In this document: positions 10,467-21,612 of the stretch, in pieces
How positions within the stretch are numbered: the stretch's first letter is position 1
How the letters are laid out: each line of letters starts with the position of its first letter
DNA from: Nephrocerus scutellatus
Taxonomy: Eukaryota > Arthropoda > Insecta > Diptera > Pipunculidae
Assembly (NCBI GenBank): GCA_947095585.1
Contig: OX352761.1
Location: 66,295,823 to 66,359,822, forward strand
Direction: 5' to 3'
Length of the DNA stretch: 64,000 bases
Made by a program: the position numbers and the translations under genes
The notes under the pieces: model-generated
Seen by the model: the letters and a program-made list of their open reading frames with translations, nothing else
Told to the model about the DNA's origin: nothing
Database searches by the model: none

Positions 10467-11909
10467 TATGTAAAAAATCTCCAATGTAAAAGCAGTAACC
10501 AGTCGCTGATAAGTCGCCCTCTGATACACAACGAACTAAAGAAAGCAGAAAATACCTTGTACCGACAAGCTCAGAATGAAGTCTTTTATGATGAAATAAA
10601 GTCTCTTAAAATAGACAACATCCGTCCAAAGATCAGTAAATCGAGCATTTTATACAAGTTTTGTCCCTACTTGGATGAGAATGATGTCTTAAGAGCTGAA
10701 GGACGAATAGATGCCTGTGACGTAGCCGACGAGCAGATGAGAAGACCGATTATCATACCCAGAAAATGTCGTATTGCCTTTCTCCTTATTATGAACTATC
10801 ACATAAAATACCATCATGCCTGCAACGAAACAGTCATAAATGAAATTCGCCAGAAGTTTTATATACCTCGCCTTCGAATGGAGCTCAAAATTGTTCTAAA
10901 ATCTTGCCTGTCGTGTAAAATAAGAAAGGCCACTCCAAAACCACCACGTATGGCTCCACTACCAGCTGCAAGAATTGCGGCTTACGCCGCGCCTTTCACA
11001 TTCACCGGCATTGATTATTTTGGTCCAATAATGGTGGCCGTAGGACGACGAACAGAGAAGCGCTGGGGAGCACTATTCACCTGCCTAACAATCAGAGCAT
11101 TCCATATTGAGGTTGTGCAAACAATGACATCTGATTCCTGTATTCTGGCCATACGAAGTTTTATAGCAAGAAGAGGAACTCCACGAGAATTTTTCACGGA
11201 TAATGGTACAAACTTCGTCGGGGCTGATCGAGAGCTTAAAGAGGCAATAAGGGACGTAGATAAAAATCAGTTAGCTAATTGTCTAACTTCTTCGCACACT
11301 AAGTGGAATTTTATTACGCCGGCATCTCCGCATATGGGCGGGGCATGGGAAAGATTGATAAGATCAGTAAAAAATGTGCTCTACCGCATCATGCCGACTC
11401 GTAAACCAAGTTATGAGCTCCTACGTAGCATGTTGGCTGAGGTTGAAAATATCGTAAATTCCCGCCCACTTACGTACGTACCGTTGGAAAACGAAAACGC
11501 CGAGGCATTGACACCGAACCATTTTCTCCTAGGGAGCTCCAATGGCACTAAACCTTTAGCATTATTTGGTAGCGAAGAGCACGTGCTGACTAGCAGATGG
11601 CTTCGAAGCCAACAGTATGCAGAACAGTTCTGGCGACGTTGGATTCTAGAGTATCTACCAACACTTACGCGTCGATCCAAATGGAACGAAAAGACAGATC
11701 AAATTAAAAAGGGTGACCTGGTAATCGTAGTTGACCCACAGCTTCCCCGCAACACTTGGCCTAAAGGAAAAGTCGCAGCCGTCAACATATCAGCAAAGGA
11801 TGGACAAGTTCGCAGCGCTGCAATCCAAACTGTCGCAGGAATCATCCAAAGACCCGTCACGAAACTAGCTCTACTGGATATCAGGGTTGCAGAAGAAAAT
11901 GGGGAGTAA
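10467..11909 (+). CDS. pol: BEL-2 integrase segment of Gag-Pol
   Basis: Same frame after the TGA at 10464-10466, ending in TAA just after the 450-residue open part that starts at 10557. H2C2 zinc-binding motif YHIKYHHACN...CLSCKIRKATP (10795-10935). DDE core: FTGIDYFGPI, FFTDNGTNFVGADRELK and SPHMGGAWERLIRSVKN. BEL C-terminal signatures NSRPLTYVPL, LTPNHFLLGSS and FWRRWILEYLPTL are followed by a small beta-barrel-like tail (GDLVIVVDPQLPRNTWPKG). Full length for the family. It inserts cDNA into the host genome; the 5-bp TSD of this copy is its footprint. Confidence 0.9.
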   Translation, partial: YVKNLQCKSSNQSLISRPLIHNELKKAENTLYRQAQNEVFYDEIKSLKIDNIRPKISKSSILYKFCPYLDENDVLRAEGRIDACDVADEQMRRPIIIPRKCRIAFLLIMNYHIKYHHACNETVINEIRQKFYIPRLRMELKIVLKSCLSCKIRKATPKPPRMAPLPAARIAAYAAPFTFTGIDYFGPIMVAVGRRTEKRWGALFTCLTIRAFHIEVVQTMTSDSCILAIRSFIARRGTPREFFTDNGTNFVGADRELKEAIRDVDKNQLANCLTSSHTKWNFITPASPHMGGAWERLIRSVKNVLYRIMPTRKPSYELLRSMLAEVENIVNSRPLTYVPLENENAEALTPNHFLLGSSNGTKPLALFGSEEHVLTSRWLRSQQYAEQFWRRWILEYLPTLTRRSKWNEKTDQIKKGDLVIVVDPQLPRNTWPKGKVAAVNISAKDGQVRSAAIQTVAGIIQRPVTKLALLDIRVAEENGE

Positions 11910-11942
11910 GGCTACGCAGTCTCTAGCCATACTGCGGGGGGG

Positions 11943-12262
11943 TGTTAACAACCCTGGCCATATAACGATCCTGGCAACAAAAACACGTTTTTTTGTCTTT
12001 GACGTTTATGCCTAGACATAACCACATTATGTTTTTTCATGTTACTTTACCTTTTGATTTTGATTAGTACGGAGGCACTCAATAAATTTAAGTCCTTCTA
12101 AATATATAAAACCATAGAATTACTTTAAATTTAGTGCTTTTCTTTTATACAAATGAATGGGCAAATTCCCATCGTTGGCAAATTCCCAACAATCTTTAAA
12201 TTTAGTGCTTTTCTTTTATACAAATGAATGGGCAAATTCCCATCGTTGGCAAATTCCCAACA
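11943..12262 (+). repeat. BEL-2 3' LTR
   Basis: Preceded by a purine/G-rich stretch (TGCGGGGGGG, 11932-11942), the probable polypurine tract. It differs from the 5' LTR at about 4 of 320 positions (for example GATTAGTACGG against GATTGGTACGG), which implies recent insertion. The TSD ATGAC follows. Confidence 0.95.
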
Positions 12263-12578
12263 ATGACAGTGCTACGACTTGCACCGTTACAATATAAAAT
12301 AATTATAAGCGAATTTTAATGTTCATAACCACTAACTGTGAAGTGGCTGCATATTGGATATTGCATATCACTGCCCAAACAGTAATGCAGCTTTTGGTTT
12401 CAACTCATAAAAAATTTGAGTTGTTTTAAATTAAATTTGAAGAGAAAAGAAGTGAGCAGCACTAACCAAAGCATCGAAATGGTATGCTAAAAGAATGTCG
12501 CTTTGAAACATGCAGGCCAATTATTCATCATTAAATTTCTTTTGCATGGTTCTCTCCCTTCTGTAATTGATCGAAGAG
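12263..12578. repeat. repeat Y, left copy, first part (non-coding)
   Basis: Continuation of the composite repeat interrupted by BEL-2. It matches the reverse complement of about 44770-45125 (ACAGTGCTACGACTTGCACCG, TATTGGATATTGCATATCACTG, GTGAGCAGCACTAACCAAAG). No coding signal is seen. It is interrupted at 12578 by LINE-1. Confidence 0.8.
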
Positions 12579-12610
<32 letters not shown>

Positions 12611-12675
12611 CGCGCACGCTTCAAGGGGTTCGCACCCTTATAATGCTCGGCTATATGCTTGGCACAGCGTGGGAG

Positions 12676-14770
12676 TTAAGGAAGAGGAGGAGAAAAGAGG
12701 AGATGTCTATGAGCTTGTGTTTTGAATGCCTGTGGATCATAGTGATGTGGGAAGACAGAGCTTGGCAGAGCATTCCACATACGTCTTGAGCACCGCTGGT
12801 AGAAGAAACGATAAAACAGTGACAAGCAAGAAACGTTCCTGCGGTGTTCAAGCGAATCTATTGATTTCGCTATATTTTCGTCACCGATAAGTTTTATCGC
12901 GCGGTTTTGTATTCTATCTAGCTGATGCAAAGAAGTCTTAGGCGCACCAGACCAGATATGGCAATTGTACTCAAGTTTTGGGCGAATAAAAGCCTTGTAT
13001 ATGGTAGCCAGATCAGAGGGAGAGAAATATTTCTTGCACCGGGCTAGAAAACCTAAACATTTCGCAGCATTTTTAGCAATGGTAAATATGTGGTCATTCC
13101 AACGAAGCTTGTCGTTAACGCACATACCGAGAATTGCGAGATTTTCAGTTTCCTCGATGCAAGTGCCATTCATGGATAATGGCATGGGGTTTAGGATTCG
13201 CTTTGACGACAGGAGACAACATTGGGTTTTGGAAGCGTTAAATTCTACTCGATTGATTTCTCCCCATTGTATTATGCTGTCAAGGTCAGAATTCAACGAG
13301 CTTAACATACAAAGTTGTTTGTGCTCCACATCAGAAGTGGAGGGACGTTCCACAAACTTATATGAGAAGCTGAGAGTGCTGTCGTCAGCGAAAGAGTGAA
13401 TTGGATTAGAAGTCACAGATAAGAGATCATTAATAAAAATGAGAAAGAGTGTCGGGGACAGAACAGAGCCCTGGGGAACGCCAGCATTTATGTGGTGTAT
13501 TTCAGACTTGAAACCGTCCAAAACAACTTGAATTGAGCGGTCCAAAAGATAGCTTCTAATCCAATGAAGCAGTTTATCATCAACACCATAAGCACGCATT
13601 TTAGACAAAAGAGCTTGATGCCAAACTCTGTCAAATGCCTTTGAAATATCGAGTGCAACAGCTTTGCTTTCTCCAAAATGATGTAAAGATCGGTTCCACT
13701 GTTCGGTGAGATATACCATCAAATCACCAGTAGAACGTTGCCCACGAAATCCATACTGCCGGTCACTAAGGATTTCGTTGGTTTCAAGATATTTCTTAAG
13801 CTGATAATTGATCAGCGTTTCCATGACCTTGGAAAGAATGGATGTAAGTGCTATGGGTCGGTACGAAGAAGGAGATGACGGCTCGCCTTTTTTGGGTATG
13901 GGCTGGACAAATGCTGTTTTCCAACTTCTCGGGAAGAGTCCAGAAGAATAGGATAGATGGAAAAGCTTACGCAATGGTAATGCCAGCTTGGAAGAACACC
14001 TCTTCAGAACTAATGGAGAAATACCATCTGGCCCAGCGGATTTGTGTGTGTTGAGATCATTTAAAACCCTAGCAACTGCACGAGTACGAATAAATATCTG
14101 TCCCATAGAGTGTTCAATACTCTGAGGTGCAGGAGGCGACAATGCACAATCTGGAAGCGTAGAGCTAGCTGCGAAATGCGCAGCAAACAGATTGGCTTTG
14201 TCTATAGAGCTGACAACTGAAATGTCATTATAAATGAGCGTTGGGATTGACGACGAGGCTGTATTTTTGATTCTTTTCACGAAGGACCAAAAATTTTTAC
14301 TACCTTTGGGACATTGTAGTATTTTTTGCCTTAATTTTCGGTCGTAGGCGAATTTAACTCGCCGAAGATGGGCATTGCAATCATTTCTTGCTCGTTTAAA
14401 TTTTTTTCGGTTTTCCTCGGTAGGGTTTGCTTTGTAAAACCGAAAGCACACCTCTCTAATCCTAGAAGCCTCTTTACAGCTCAAGTCATACCATCCATCT
14501 TCCTTTGATTTGATAGATTTATTCCTGAAAGGAATAAACTTTCTCATACCAATAAGAATGATGTTTGTGATTGCATCAGCGGCGGCATCCACGTTGCTAT
14601 CACGAAAAAATAGCGACCAGTTAGTTCTCCCAAAGAAGTTGTTAAGGCCGTCCCAATTGGCTTTCTCGTATTGCCATACTATTTTTTTGGGAGTTTTTTC
14701 TCTAACTACGTGGTTTATTAACGAGAAATTAGCTGATACTACACAATGGTCTGACGAGCCGATAATACAT
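12676..14770 (-). CDS. LINE-1 reverse transcriptase
   Basis: Open on the minus strand from about 14770 to the stop at 12676, roughly 695 codons; no ATG is needed because it continues from the endonuclease domain. Motifs in order: GPDGISPLVLKRC, WKTAFVQPIPKKGEPSS, SYRPIALTSILSKVME, QYGFRGQRSTGDL, VALDISKAFDRVWH (catalytic Asp), AGVPQGSVLSPTLFLIFIND, SFADDSTLS (F-A-D-D active site near 13390) and the C-terminal RMWNALPSSVFPHHYD. Compared with LINE-2, 46 residues before RMWNALPSS are missing. A 7-nt deletion near 14760 puts it out of frame with the endonuclease, so ORF2 as a whole is not continuous. Confidence 0.85.
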
Positions 14771-15401
14771 TGACAGAGTATTTCTCAGGACGGGAGGTAA
14801 GGAACAAGTCAAGGGTGTTAGCGGAATGATATGCAATGTCAGGTATTCGGGTAGGCTCATTTACAAGCTGAGTAAGGTGGTTAAACTCAGCGAATAACTC
14901 AACACACCTTCCTTCGGGTGTTGTCTGGCCAGAATGGCGAAGCCACCCAGAATTGTGTACATTGAAATCGCCCGATATAACGATTTCATGTTTTTTATCA
15001 ATTCTTAGGATTGAATCAGTCAGTGCATCAAACTCACTCTGAGTTGAAACACTGTCTAAGTTGGGGCTTCTGTAAAGGAAACAATAGTAGATGTTGCGCT
15101 CTTGTACCTTAACTTTTAGCCAAATGAAATTGAATTCCGGTTTGGAACTTTGGCTAAATTGAGGCAAACGCTGAAACGCAACATCTCTCCGTACATAGAT
15201 TACGAGTCCGCGTCGAGAGAAAAATAATGGTACCAAGCTATACCCAGGCAGATTAAATTCCGATACATCAGAATTATCAAACACCTAAATTTCACTCAAT
15301 GCCAAAATTGCTGGCCTGTGGACATGAACATGGTTAAACACGGAAAACGAATTCGTTCTCAGCCCACGTATGTTGCTGAGATCCACTCTGAAAACACACA
15401 T
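14739..15401 (-). pseudogene. LINE-1 AP endonuclease domain
   Basis: From ATG at 15401 (MCVFRVDLSNIRGLR) through NLPGYSLVPLFFSRRG, YCFLYRSPNLDS, VISGDFNVHNSGW (catalytic GDFN) and TLDLFLTSRPEKY, the arrangement of LINE APE domains that nick target DNA for primed reverse transcription. An in-frame stop at 15285-15287 and a 7-nt loss near 14760 relative to LINE-2 (TAGAGGC at 36632) break the frame before the SDH motif, which lies in the RT frame. Confidence 0.8.
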
Positions 15402-15830
15402 ACTACAAAAAACAAACACACAAAACACAACTTACCGCTTCTTTTAACCGTAATTGAGAAGAGTATGTCTCAAATTGGATTCTTAACACAATTTGTCGCC
15501 AGTGTTATGCCTTCACGACAAAATGAGTTAAATCACCAAAGGAAACAAACACTCACAATCCGTTATTCTTATAGCTAAATAATTAGATCATTACACTGCC
15601 GCATGCAAGCATAAAACAGTTGTAATTCACTAATTCTTTAGCTGAGGTGTTGGGGACGGGAAGCATGGACACCACACACTGCACTTCGCACTAACAAATT
15701 ATGCACACGCGAGCCGGCGAGCTTGGGCAATTTGCTTTTTTGTTGTTGATTTTTTTTGTTTCTTTTGTGCAATGACGATGCGCAGCACATCCGCGTACGA
15801 TGACGTATCAGAGACAACTGACTATTCAAT
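15402..15830. other. 5' non-coding part of LINE-1
   Basis: No open frame of note on the minus strand. It includes short homopolymers and a CRE-like palindrome region (GATGACGTATCA near 15798). Its right end marks the LINE 5' terminus because the duplicated target begins at about 15831. Confidence 0.5.
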
Positions 15831-16555
15831 TTAAAAAAAATTGAGTAATTTTAAAATATATTTGAAGAGAAATTAAATTTGAAGAGAGAAGAATGTCGCT
15901 TTGATACATGCATACATGATACATTATTCATCATTAAATTTCTTTTGAATGGTTCTCTCCCTTCTGTATTGATCGAAGAGTTATTTACTCTAGTTACTGT
16001 AAACATGAGCAGGTTTTCATTGTTATATGCCTCTTATTTGTAACCTATAGTAATATTTTTTTTCTGTAAGACGACCAACATAAGAGCACTGTATCACTTT
16101 ATGCAATGGTGATAGAACGAACAGAGCAGAGCAGCAGAGCGGCTGCGGTAAAGAATTAAGTAGCTTTTAAACCGACTTACAGTCTGCTTGTTTGCATCCA
16201 ATGGCTGTGCAAACTGCGCAGTCGATTTTTCTTTATTGCATTGGCTGGAAAAGTGAATTTTTGACCAACATGCAGCATAAACTGTGCAGCGGCTGAATTC
16301 TTGACCGCAGCCTACTACTGCATATGTTTGTTTCGTTCTGCTCAAGCTATGAGCTTGACTGTATGTTATTGAAATTCATACATCATCATTAATCACATCA
16401 AGTACAACAGAATAAATGATTTATAAGCTGATCTAAAAGTTCATAACAATTTATTGTGAGGTGGGTTCATATTGCATATTGGATATTGCATATCACTTTC
16501 CAAACACAGTAATGCAGTTGCGTCGATAGTAGTAGGAGAAGTAAGAGCTGTTAAA
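15831..16555. repeat. repeat Y, left copy, second part (non-coding)
   Basis: 15831-15980 repeats 12408-12578 with about 34 nt missing. 15981-16555 then continues the repeat and matches the reverse complement of about 44096-44770 (GTAAACATGAGCAGG, CTGCGGTAAAGAATTAAGTAGC, CAGCATAAACTGTGCAGCGGCTG). There are no convincing reading frames: the opposite-strand short ORFs do not keep their sequence between copies. Confidence 0.75.
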
Positions 16556-17275
16556 AAAATGAGTGCATGTAATCTTTACGCGCGGTTGGAGTGAAATTTC
16601 TCTGACGTTGTGGGCGAAATAATGATTAAACTAGAAGGCACAAATCGCTTGAGAAACGGCTCAGTTTCAGAAATTCAATTTCCTAATGACCATATCCCAG
16701 AATTTCCATAGAAACAAGTGTTATAGTCGCATCTTAGTCCTAAAGTCCGAATTTCATGCGAATCGCTTGAGATATTGCTTTGTTCCAGAAATTCCAGACC
16801 ATAATGGTCATATCCCAGAATTTCCATAGGAAGAAGTCATGCAGTCGCATCTTAGTCCTGCATTCCGAATTTCATGCGAATCGCTTGAGAAATTGCTTTG
16901 TTTCAGAAATTCCAGACCATAATGATCATATTCCAGAATTTCCATAGAAAAAAGTCTTATAGTCGCATATTAGTCCTGCATTCCGAATTTCATTCGAATC
17001 GCTTGAGAAATTGCTTTGTTCCAGAAATTCTAGACCATAATGATCATATTCCAGAATTTCCATAGGAACAAGTCTTATAGTCGCATCTTAGTCCTACATA
17101 CCGAATTTCGTACGAATCTGTTGAGAAATTGCTTAGTTCAAAAAATTCTAGTTCCTCATGACCAAATCCCAGTGGATATTAAAAGTTTGACATAACATCT
17201 GTTAAAAACGCAACATAACATCTGTTAAAAAAGTTACGTTCCCTAACATCTGTTAAAAACGTTCCTTGACTAGTG
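16556..17275. repeat. tandem-repeat element A (mobile satellite family)
   Basis: Starts with the family end GTGCATGTAATCTTTACGCG and holds about four monomers of roughly 118 bp, each with GTCGCATCTTAGTCCT, CGAATTTCATGCGAATCGCT and CCAGAATTTCCATAGGAA. It then has three short repeats of TAACATCTGTTAAAAA and stops at about 17270 against Helitron-1. Copies B (34075), C (38236) and D (43216) share ends and monomers. Confidence 0.8.
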
Positions 17276-17915
17276 AAGTGAATGAGTGAAAGACGAAAAA
17301 GAAGGAATATGTATATAATTTCAAGAAAGTCAAAATAATTATAGACCAACTGCAAGTGTAAATAGCATACAAAATGATGAAATAATTTTAAGGATATATT
17401 TAAATGCGCTCTGAATGTTATTCCAAGAAATTTTCATTTTTATTATTGTGGGTTAATGTATTTACAATGCCGGATTTGCAATGCAAGACATTTAAATGAA
17501 AGGACTGCACTCACTTCATGTTGTCATAAGGGCAAAGCACCATTACCGGCCTTAAGTCGAAATGAATACTTTAAATCATTGTAAGATGGACTTAATACAA
17601 ATGAACCTCCAGTGAAAAGAAGGTCAAGAAATATTTTGAAAATATTTGTAAATACAATTCATCATTTGCTATGGTTAAATTAACAATGATTCAGTATGCA
17701 ACCTATCGACGACAATCAGAGAAGATCTTAGCATATTGCACCAATTACAAAAATTATTTCTGCTGTGGTTAGTTGATATGTATGTGAGAATAGAGGGCAC
17801 AAGGTTACATTTCATTCGACCAAATCAAACAAGTCTTAGATCTAAAGTTTACAACAATTTAAAAGATTATTTAGAATTGAATTGAACTCATTTATACAAT
17901 TGAGTTTCAAAAGAG
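17275..17915 (+). pseudogene. Helitron-1 N-terminal region
   Basis: Short frames encode SERRKRRN, then the zinc-like CCHKGKAPLPALSRNEYF (near 17520-17565), a characteristic N-terminal motif of Helitron proteins. Next comes LHQLQKLFLLWLVDMYVRIE and LHFIRPNQTSLRSKVY, the conserved segment before the Rep nuclease. It ends with SFKRG at 17900-17918, which in Helitrons directly precedes the HUH motif; Gypsy-1 is inserted there. A homologous, shorter version is in Helitron-2 (32720-33080). Confidence 0.8.
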
Positions 17916-17921
17916 GATAGC

Positions 17922-18652
17922 AATTATGTTTTCAATGTAACTTAGTAAATTTTAAAAAAGATCTTTCTTTATTAAAATAATATTACAAGTCACAAGAAAA
18001 TTATTTAAGACAATATCTTCATTGAATGATTCTATATCCTGTATCACTGTGTATAAATTTGTAGAATGGAAATGTTAATAATACAATCCATTAACTTAAT
18101 GAATACCAGATACTTAATGAATGTTGGATGGAAACTTAATGAATCCCGGATACTTAATGAATAATGAATACTGAATGCCTCTGCTTTTATACTTATTTCT
18201 ATATACTTATTTTGTTATGTGATCCAACTTGTGTTGTGAAATAGTTTTGGAATTTGAACTTGTTTTCGTCTTTGAGGACGTAAACATGTTATTGTCTTAG
18301 ATCTGATTTGAGATAAGGTTGTTTTCATGTTCTAACATGTTTTGAATAGATATCTAAATTCGTCGTAATTGACCATCTGGCGTTTTGATCATTGATTGGC
18401 CTTGAATTGAAGATGGTAAACATGTTGACAAAATTCGTATTGTGAGATAAGATTGGCCTTGAATGTTAAAGAAGTAAACAAGATGATTTCATCATGTTGT
18501 GAAATTGGTAAACAAGATATGAAGTTGGATCGCATTTACATTATTCTTATTCTATGTGATTATGTGATTACATACTGTGAATATCTTATATTGTTATTCA
18601 GTATTTCTATATTATAACGGGTGCCTGTAGTGGGATATTCTCTATGTTAACA
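17922..18652 (-). repeat. Gypsy-1 3' LTR
   Basis: 731 bp; on the element strand it begins TGTTAACATAGAG and ends AAAACATAATT. It is nearly identical to the interrupted 5' LTR. The end of env (to 18607) reads about 45 nt into this LTR. Internal direct repeats include ACTTAATGAAT around 18095-18170. Confidence 0.95.
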
Positions 18653-20014
18653 CCCCCACCGCTAGCCTGAGGCTCCGACGAAGTAGTAGCTTTACATATT
18701 GATATTTTCTTATATTTTAAAAGTTTATAAATTGATAATATGATTATTAGTATGAAAATTATGGATATATAAGATGTATGAAAATAGGTTTGTTCTTTAG
18801 TTTTTATAGTAATTTCTTCAATATGTTTTCTATTGTTTTCTATTTTTTCGATATGAAAATCTTCTAATTTGATTATTTCGATACTTTTATTTTCTATTAC
18901 TTCTGATATAAAGTATGGAAGAATGATATCATCTTTTATTTTAAAATATGAATTTATATATGTTTTATTTTCGATTTCTATATTACAGTTTTCAAATTTA
19001 ATTATTTTGCTTCCATATATATCTATTTTTAATTGATTACAGTTATGTTTGATATTTGTTTTAGAAATATTTTTCGTTACTACAATTCCTGGGATTATTT
19101 CTTTAATTTCTTCCTCTGTAAAATTTTTCATTTTGCAATAGGCTTTTTCAAATTTAATAATATTTGTAGTACAGTTGTTTCTTATTTTATTTAAGTTTTT
19201 CTCTAACTTATCTTTTACATTTTTATCATATATATTATTATTTTGATCTATTATAAAGGTATTTTCGTTTAATGATATGGCTTTATTGTTTTTGTTTGGC
19301 ATTGGTTCAATGATAATAGTGGAATATGAGGAGTTAGAATATTCAGGTATTAAGAGGATTATTATAATAAGTTCATATTCGAATATTACGGCTATTTTTG
19401 TGTCTTTAAGTCTTTGGATATTTTTAGCTAGTTTTAGTTCCTTTTCTGTTAAAATATTTCTTGTAAGTATACCAAGTTTGCTTGTTAGAATAATTTGTTC
19501 TATGTCGTCTATGTGATGTCGGAAAAGATTGATGTCATAATTAATTTGATAAATATGTTCTATGTAATTTATTTCTTTTTCTATCTTAGTAATGTCCTTT
19601 TTATTTAGTTTATTAAAGTCATTTAAAAATCGTGTAATATTCTTTTGTTGGTTTTGAATATGATTAGTTATATTTCCTATCTGTTGAGATATCTTAAAAT
19701 TGAATGAAACTTGTTTATTATTTTCTGAAATTAATTCTTTGTTTTTTGATTTAAGAGCTTTTAGTTGAGATTTTATTTCAATTTCGTCTTGAGAATCCAT
19801 TGTGCCTGCTATATATTTAAGTCCTGTACCTAATATGTTTATTAGTGCTCGTTTTACTTTTGGATGTATTAAAATTTTGAATAATGTTTATATCTTCCTT
19901 TTTAATTGTCATGTATCCGTTATTATTGTTTAAATCGTGTATCTCAAGTAATTGTGCTTTAGTATTTGGATAACAGCATAGTATAGTTGATAAAATGATA
20001 ATTTGAAAATTCAT
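18607..20014 (-). pseudogene. env: Gypsy-1 env (errantivirus F-like envelope)
   Basis: The 19817-20014 frame starts with a hydrophobic signal peptide (MNFQIIILSTILCCYP). A shift near 19875 leads into the frame ending at 18607, which begins with a basic cleavage-like site (KVKR) and a fusion-peptide-like ALINILGTGLKYIAGTMD (19800-19850). It continues with an Asn-rich ectodomain holding long coiled-coil-like stretches and ends in one membrane span (YISIIFILIIILSIYKLL, near 18730-18785) and a short cytoplasmic tail. About 460 residues in all, similar to errantivirus Env. In the family it would be made from a spliced RNA. Confidence 0.8.
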
Positions 20015-20098
20015 CTTGATTTAATTTTAAATTCTTGTTTTATTGGAGTTACTCGTAGTTTATATTATGTTATGTTATTTTTTTAAGATTTTACTAGT

Positions 20099-21612
20099 TT
20101 ATGAGTTACTTTTATGTGTTTTTTCTTTTGTTTTAATTGTTGGTGAATTGTAGTTTTGATATTTCTTTTTCCGTTTGATGTGTGATTTATAATATTTTAA
20201 ATTATTTCGTTTATCGATTATATGATTTTCGTCTATTTTTTCTGCATCAAGTTTTCTGAATTTCGTGTGATTTTTTCCACCGCGTGTTTCTTTAATGAAA
20301 GTAGTTCCTGGTTGTATTTCTAAATCTTCTCTTTCTTTATTTAATTTATTTATGGAAGTTTGTTTTTTCTTGATTATTTTATCTTTAATAGAATCATATT
20401 CGTTGTTATGTATTTTTCCATTTTTAAAATCGATTGGTTTTTTATCAGTAGTTGAATGTATGGTATTGTTATAATAATTTATAATTTTTAATATCTTTTC
20501 CTCAACAGTATTATTATTTGTGTTTGGATCATGCCTTAATAATCTAATGTGTTCATTGATTGTGTTATGTAGTCTTTCTACATCTGAATTGGATGTGTGG
20601 TTATAATTTGAGGTATAATGAATTTCTATGTTTTCGTTTTGTAAAAATTCTTTAAGTGGAAGAGCTTTAAATCCTAGCTCGTTATCTACAATTAATTTAT
20701 TTATTGCTCCAATAGCAGCGATTAACGTTAGAATGCTTCTTTTAAATTCTGTCCATGTTCTTGCTGTGATTTTTATTGCTTGAGCGAATTTGCTGAATTT
20801 ATCTATGAACGTGACAAAGAGTTGTTTTTCAAGTGAATAGAAAACGTCTGCATGAATAATTTCGTTTGGTGCTGAAGGGGTTTCCGTTAGTTGATATTTA
20901 TTTTTAATTGGATTTCGATCATATTTTTCTAAATTACATATTTCGCAATTGTTGATAAATTGGGTTATTCTAATATTGAACTTTGGATGATAAAATTTTA
21001 AGAATAGTTCTTTGTATACTTCTATGATTCCTCTGTGGTTATTTCTGAGATGTTCATTTTTAATGATTTCAAATAATTCTTCTTCATCTGTTATATCTTT
21101 TAGGAATTTGTTAGTTTTAATAATTTTTAATTGTCCTTGGTCTGAAAAATATTTTTGATAAACATCTTCTAATGTTTTTATAAATTCTTCGTTATCTGCA
21201 TAAAGACAGTTTAAGTATTTTGGGTTAAAATGCGATTTTAAGAGTATTAATGCTGTTTCTTCATCCAGTGATTTGATATAAATAACTTTTCTATTTTTAT
21301 TAAAAATTTTTATTTGTTTAATTCTTAATGAACCGGAAGTAATTTTAAAGATTGCTATTTGTGTTTTAAATATATTTAAAGGGGATTTACTAAGTGGAAA
21401 TATGTTTGATCTATTTTCTTCATTTCTTTCTGTAAGATTTATTTCTATTCGGGAGAGTGCATCTGCATTTTTATTTTTGGTTCCTTTTTTATATGTGATT
21501 TCATAATCAAATTCGGATAGTTTTAGTCTCCATCTTACTAGTTTTGAATTTGGTTCTTTGATTGAGAAAAGCCAAGTTAAAGGTTTATGATCGGTTTCGA
21601 TTGTAAAGATAT
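20099..21612 (-). CDS. pol: Gypsy-1 RNase H end and integrase
   Basis: I followed this frame codon by codon on the minus strand: it is open for about 500 codons from about 21612 to a TAA at 20099-20101, yet it has almost no ATG, so start-based ORF searches miss it. It opens with [20 protein letters not shown] (RNase H end) and NADALSRIE. Integrase follows: zinc motif EHLRNNHRG...[12 protein letters not shown], core D in [14 protein letters not shown] in [13 protein letters not shown] in [15 protein letters not shown]. It joins RNase H upstream across a small deletion near 21612. Confidence 0.85.

Larger units (their letters stand above)
5856..12262 (+). mobile_element. BEL-2: young, nearly complete BEL/Pao retrotransposon
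   Basis: Both 320-bp LTRs are present (5856-6175 and 11943-12262), begin TG and end CA, and differ at only about four positions that I can see. The 5-bp target duplication ATGAC is at 5851-5855 and 12263-12267. One gag-pol frame fills the interior, broken only by in-frame stops at 8439-8441 and 10464-10466. The leader is just 25 nt with no recognisable primer-binding site, and the frame has no ATG near its start. A paralogous copy of the target without the insertion is at about 45100-45190 (opposite strand). Confidence 0.95.
12579..15834 (-). mobile_element. LINE-1: APE-type non-LTR retrotransposon
   Basis: Minus strand. The 3' end is a run of 26 T (12579-12604, a poly-A tail on the element strand). 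RT lies at 12676-14770, an apurinic endonuclease upstream at 14739-15401, and a 5' non-coding stretch runs to about 15834. Flanked by about 150-170 bp duplicated target sequence (12408-12578 and 15831-15980), both ending GATCGAAGAG. Closely related to LINE-2 (34656-37383) but with a 138-nt in-frame deletion near 12786. I cannot assign the clade with certainty (Jockey/CR1-like). Confidence 0.9.

Noticed and set aside
12579..12604. T-run as a transcription terminator
   Set aside because: It is the poly-A tail of minus-strand LINE-1 read on the other strand.
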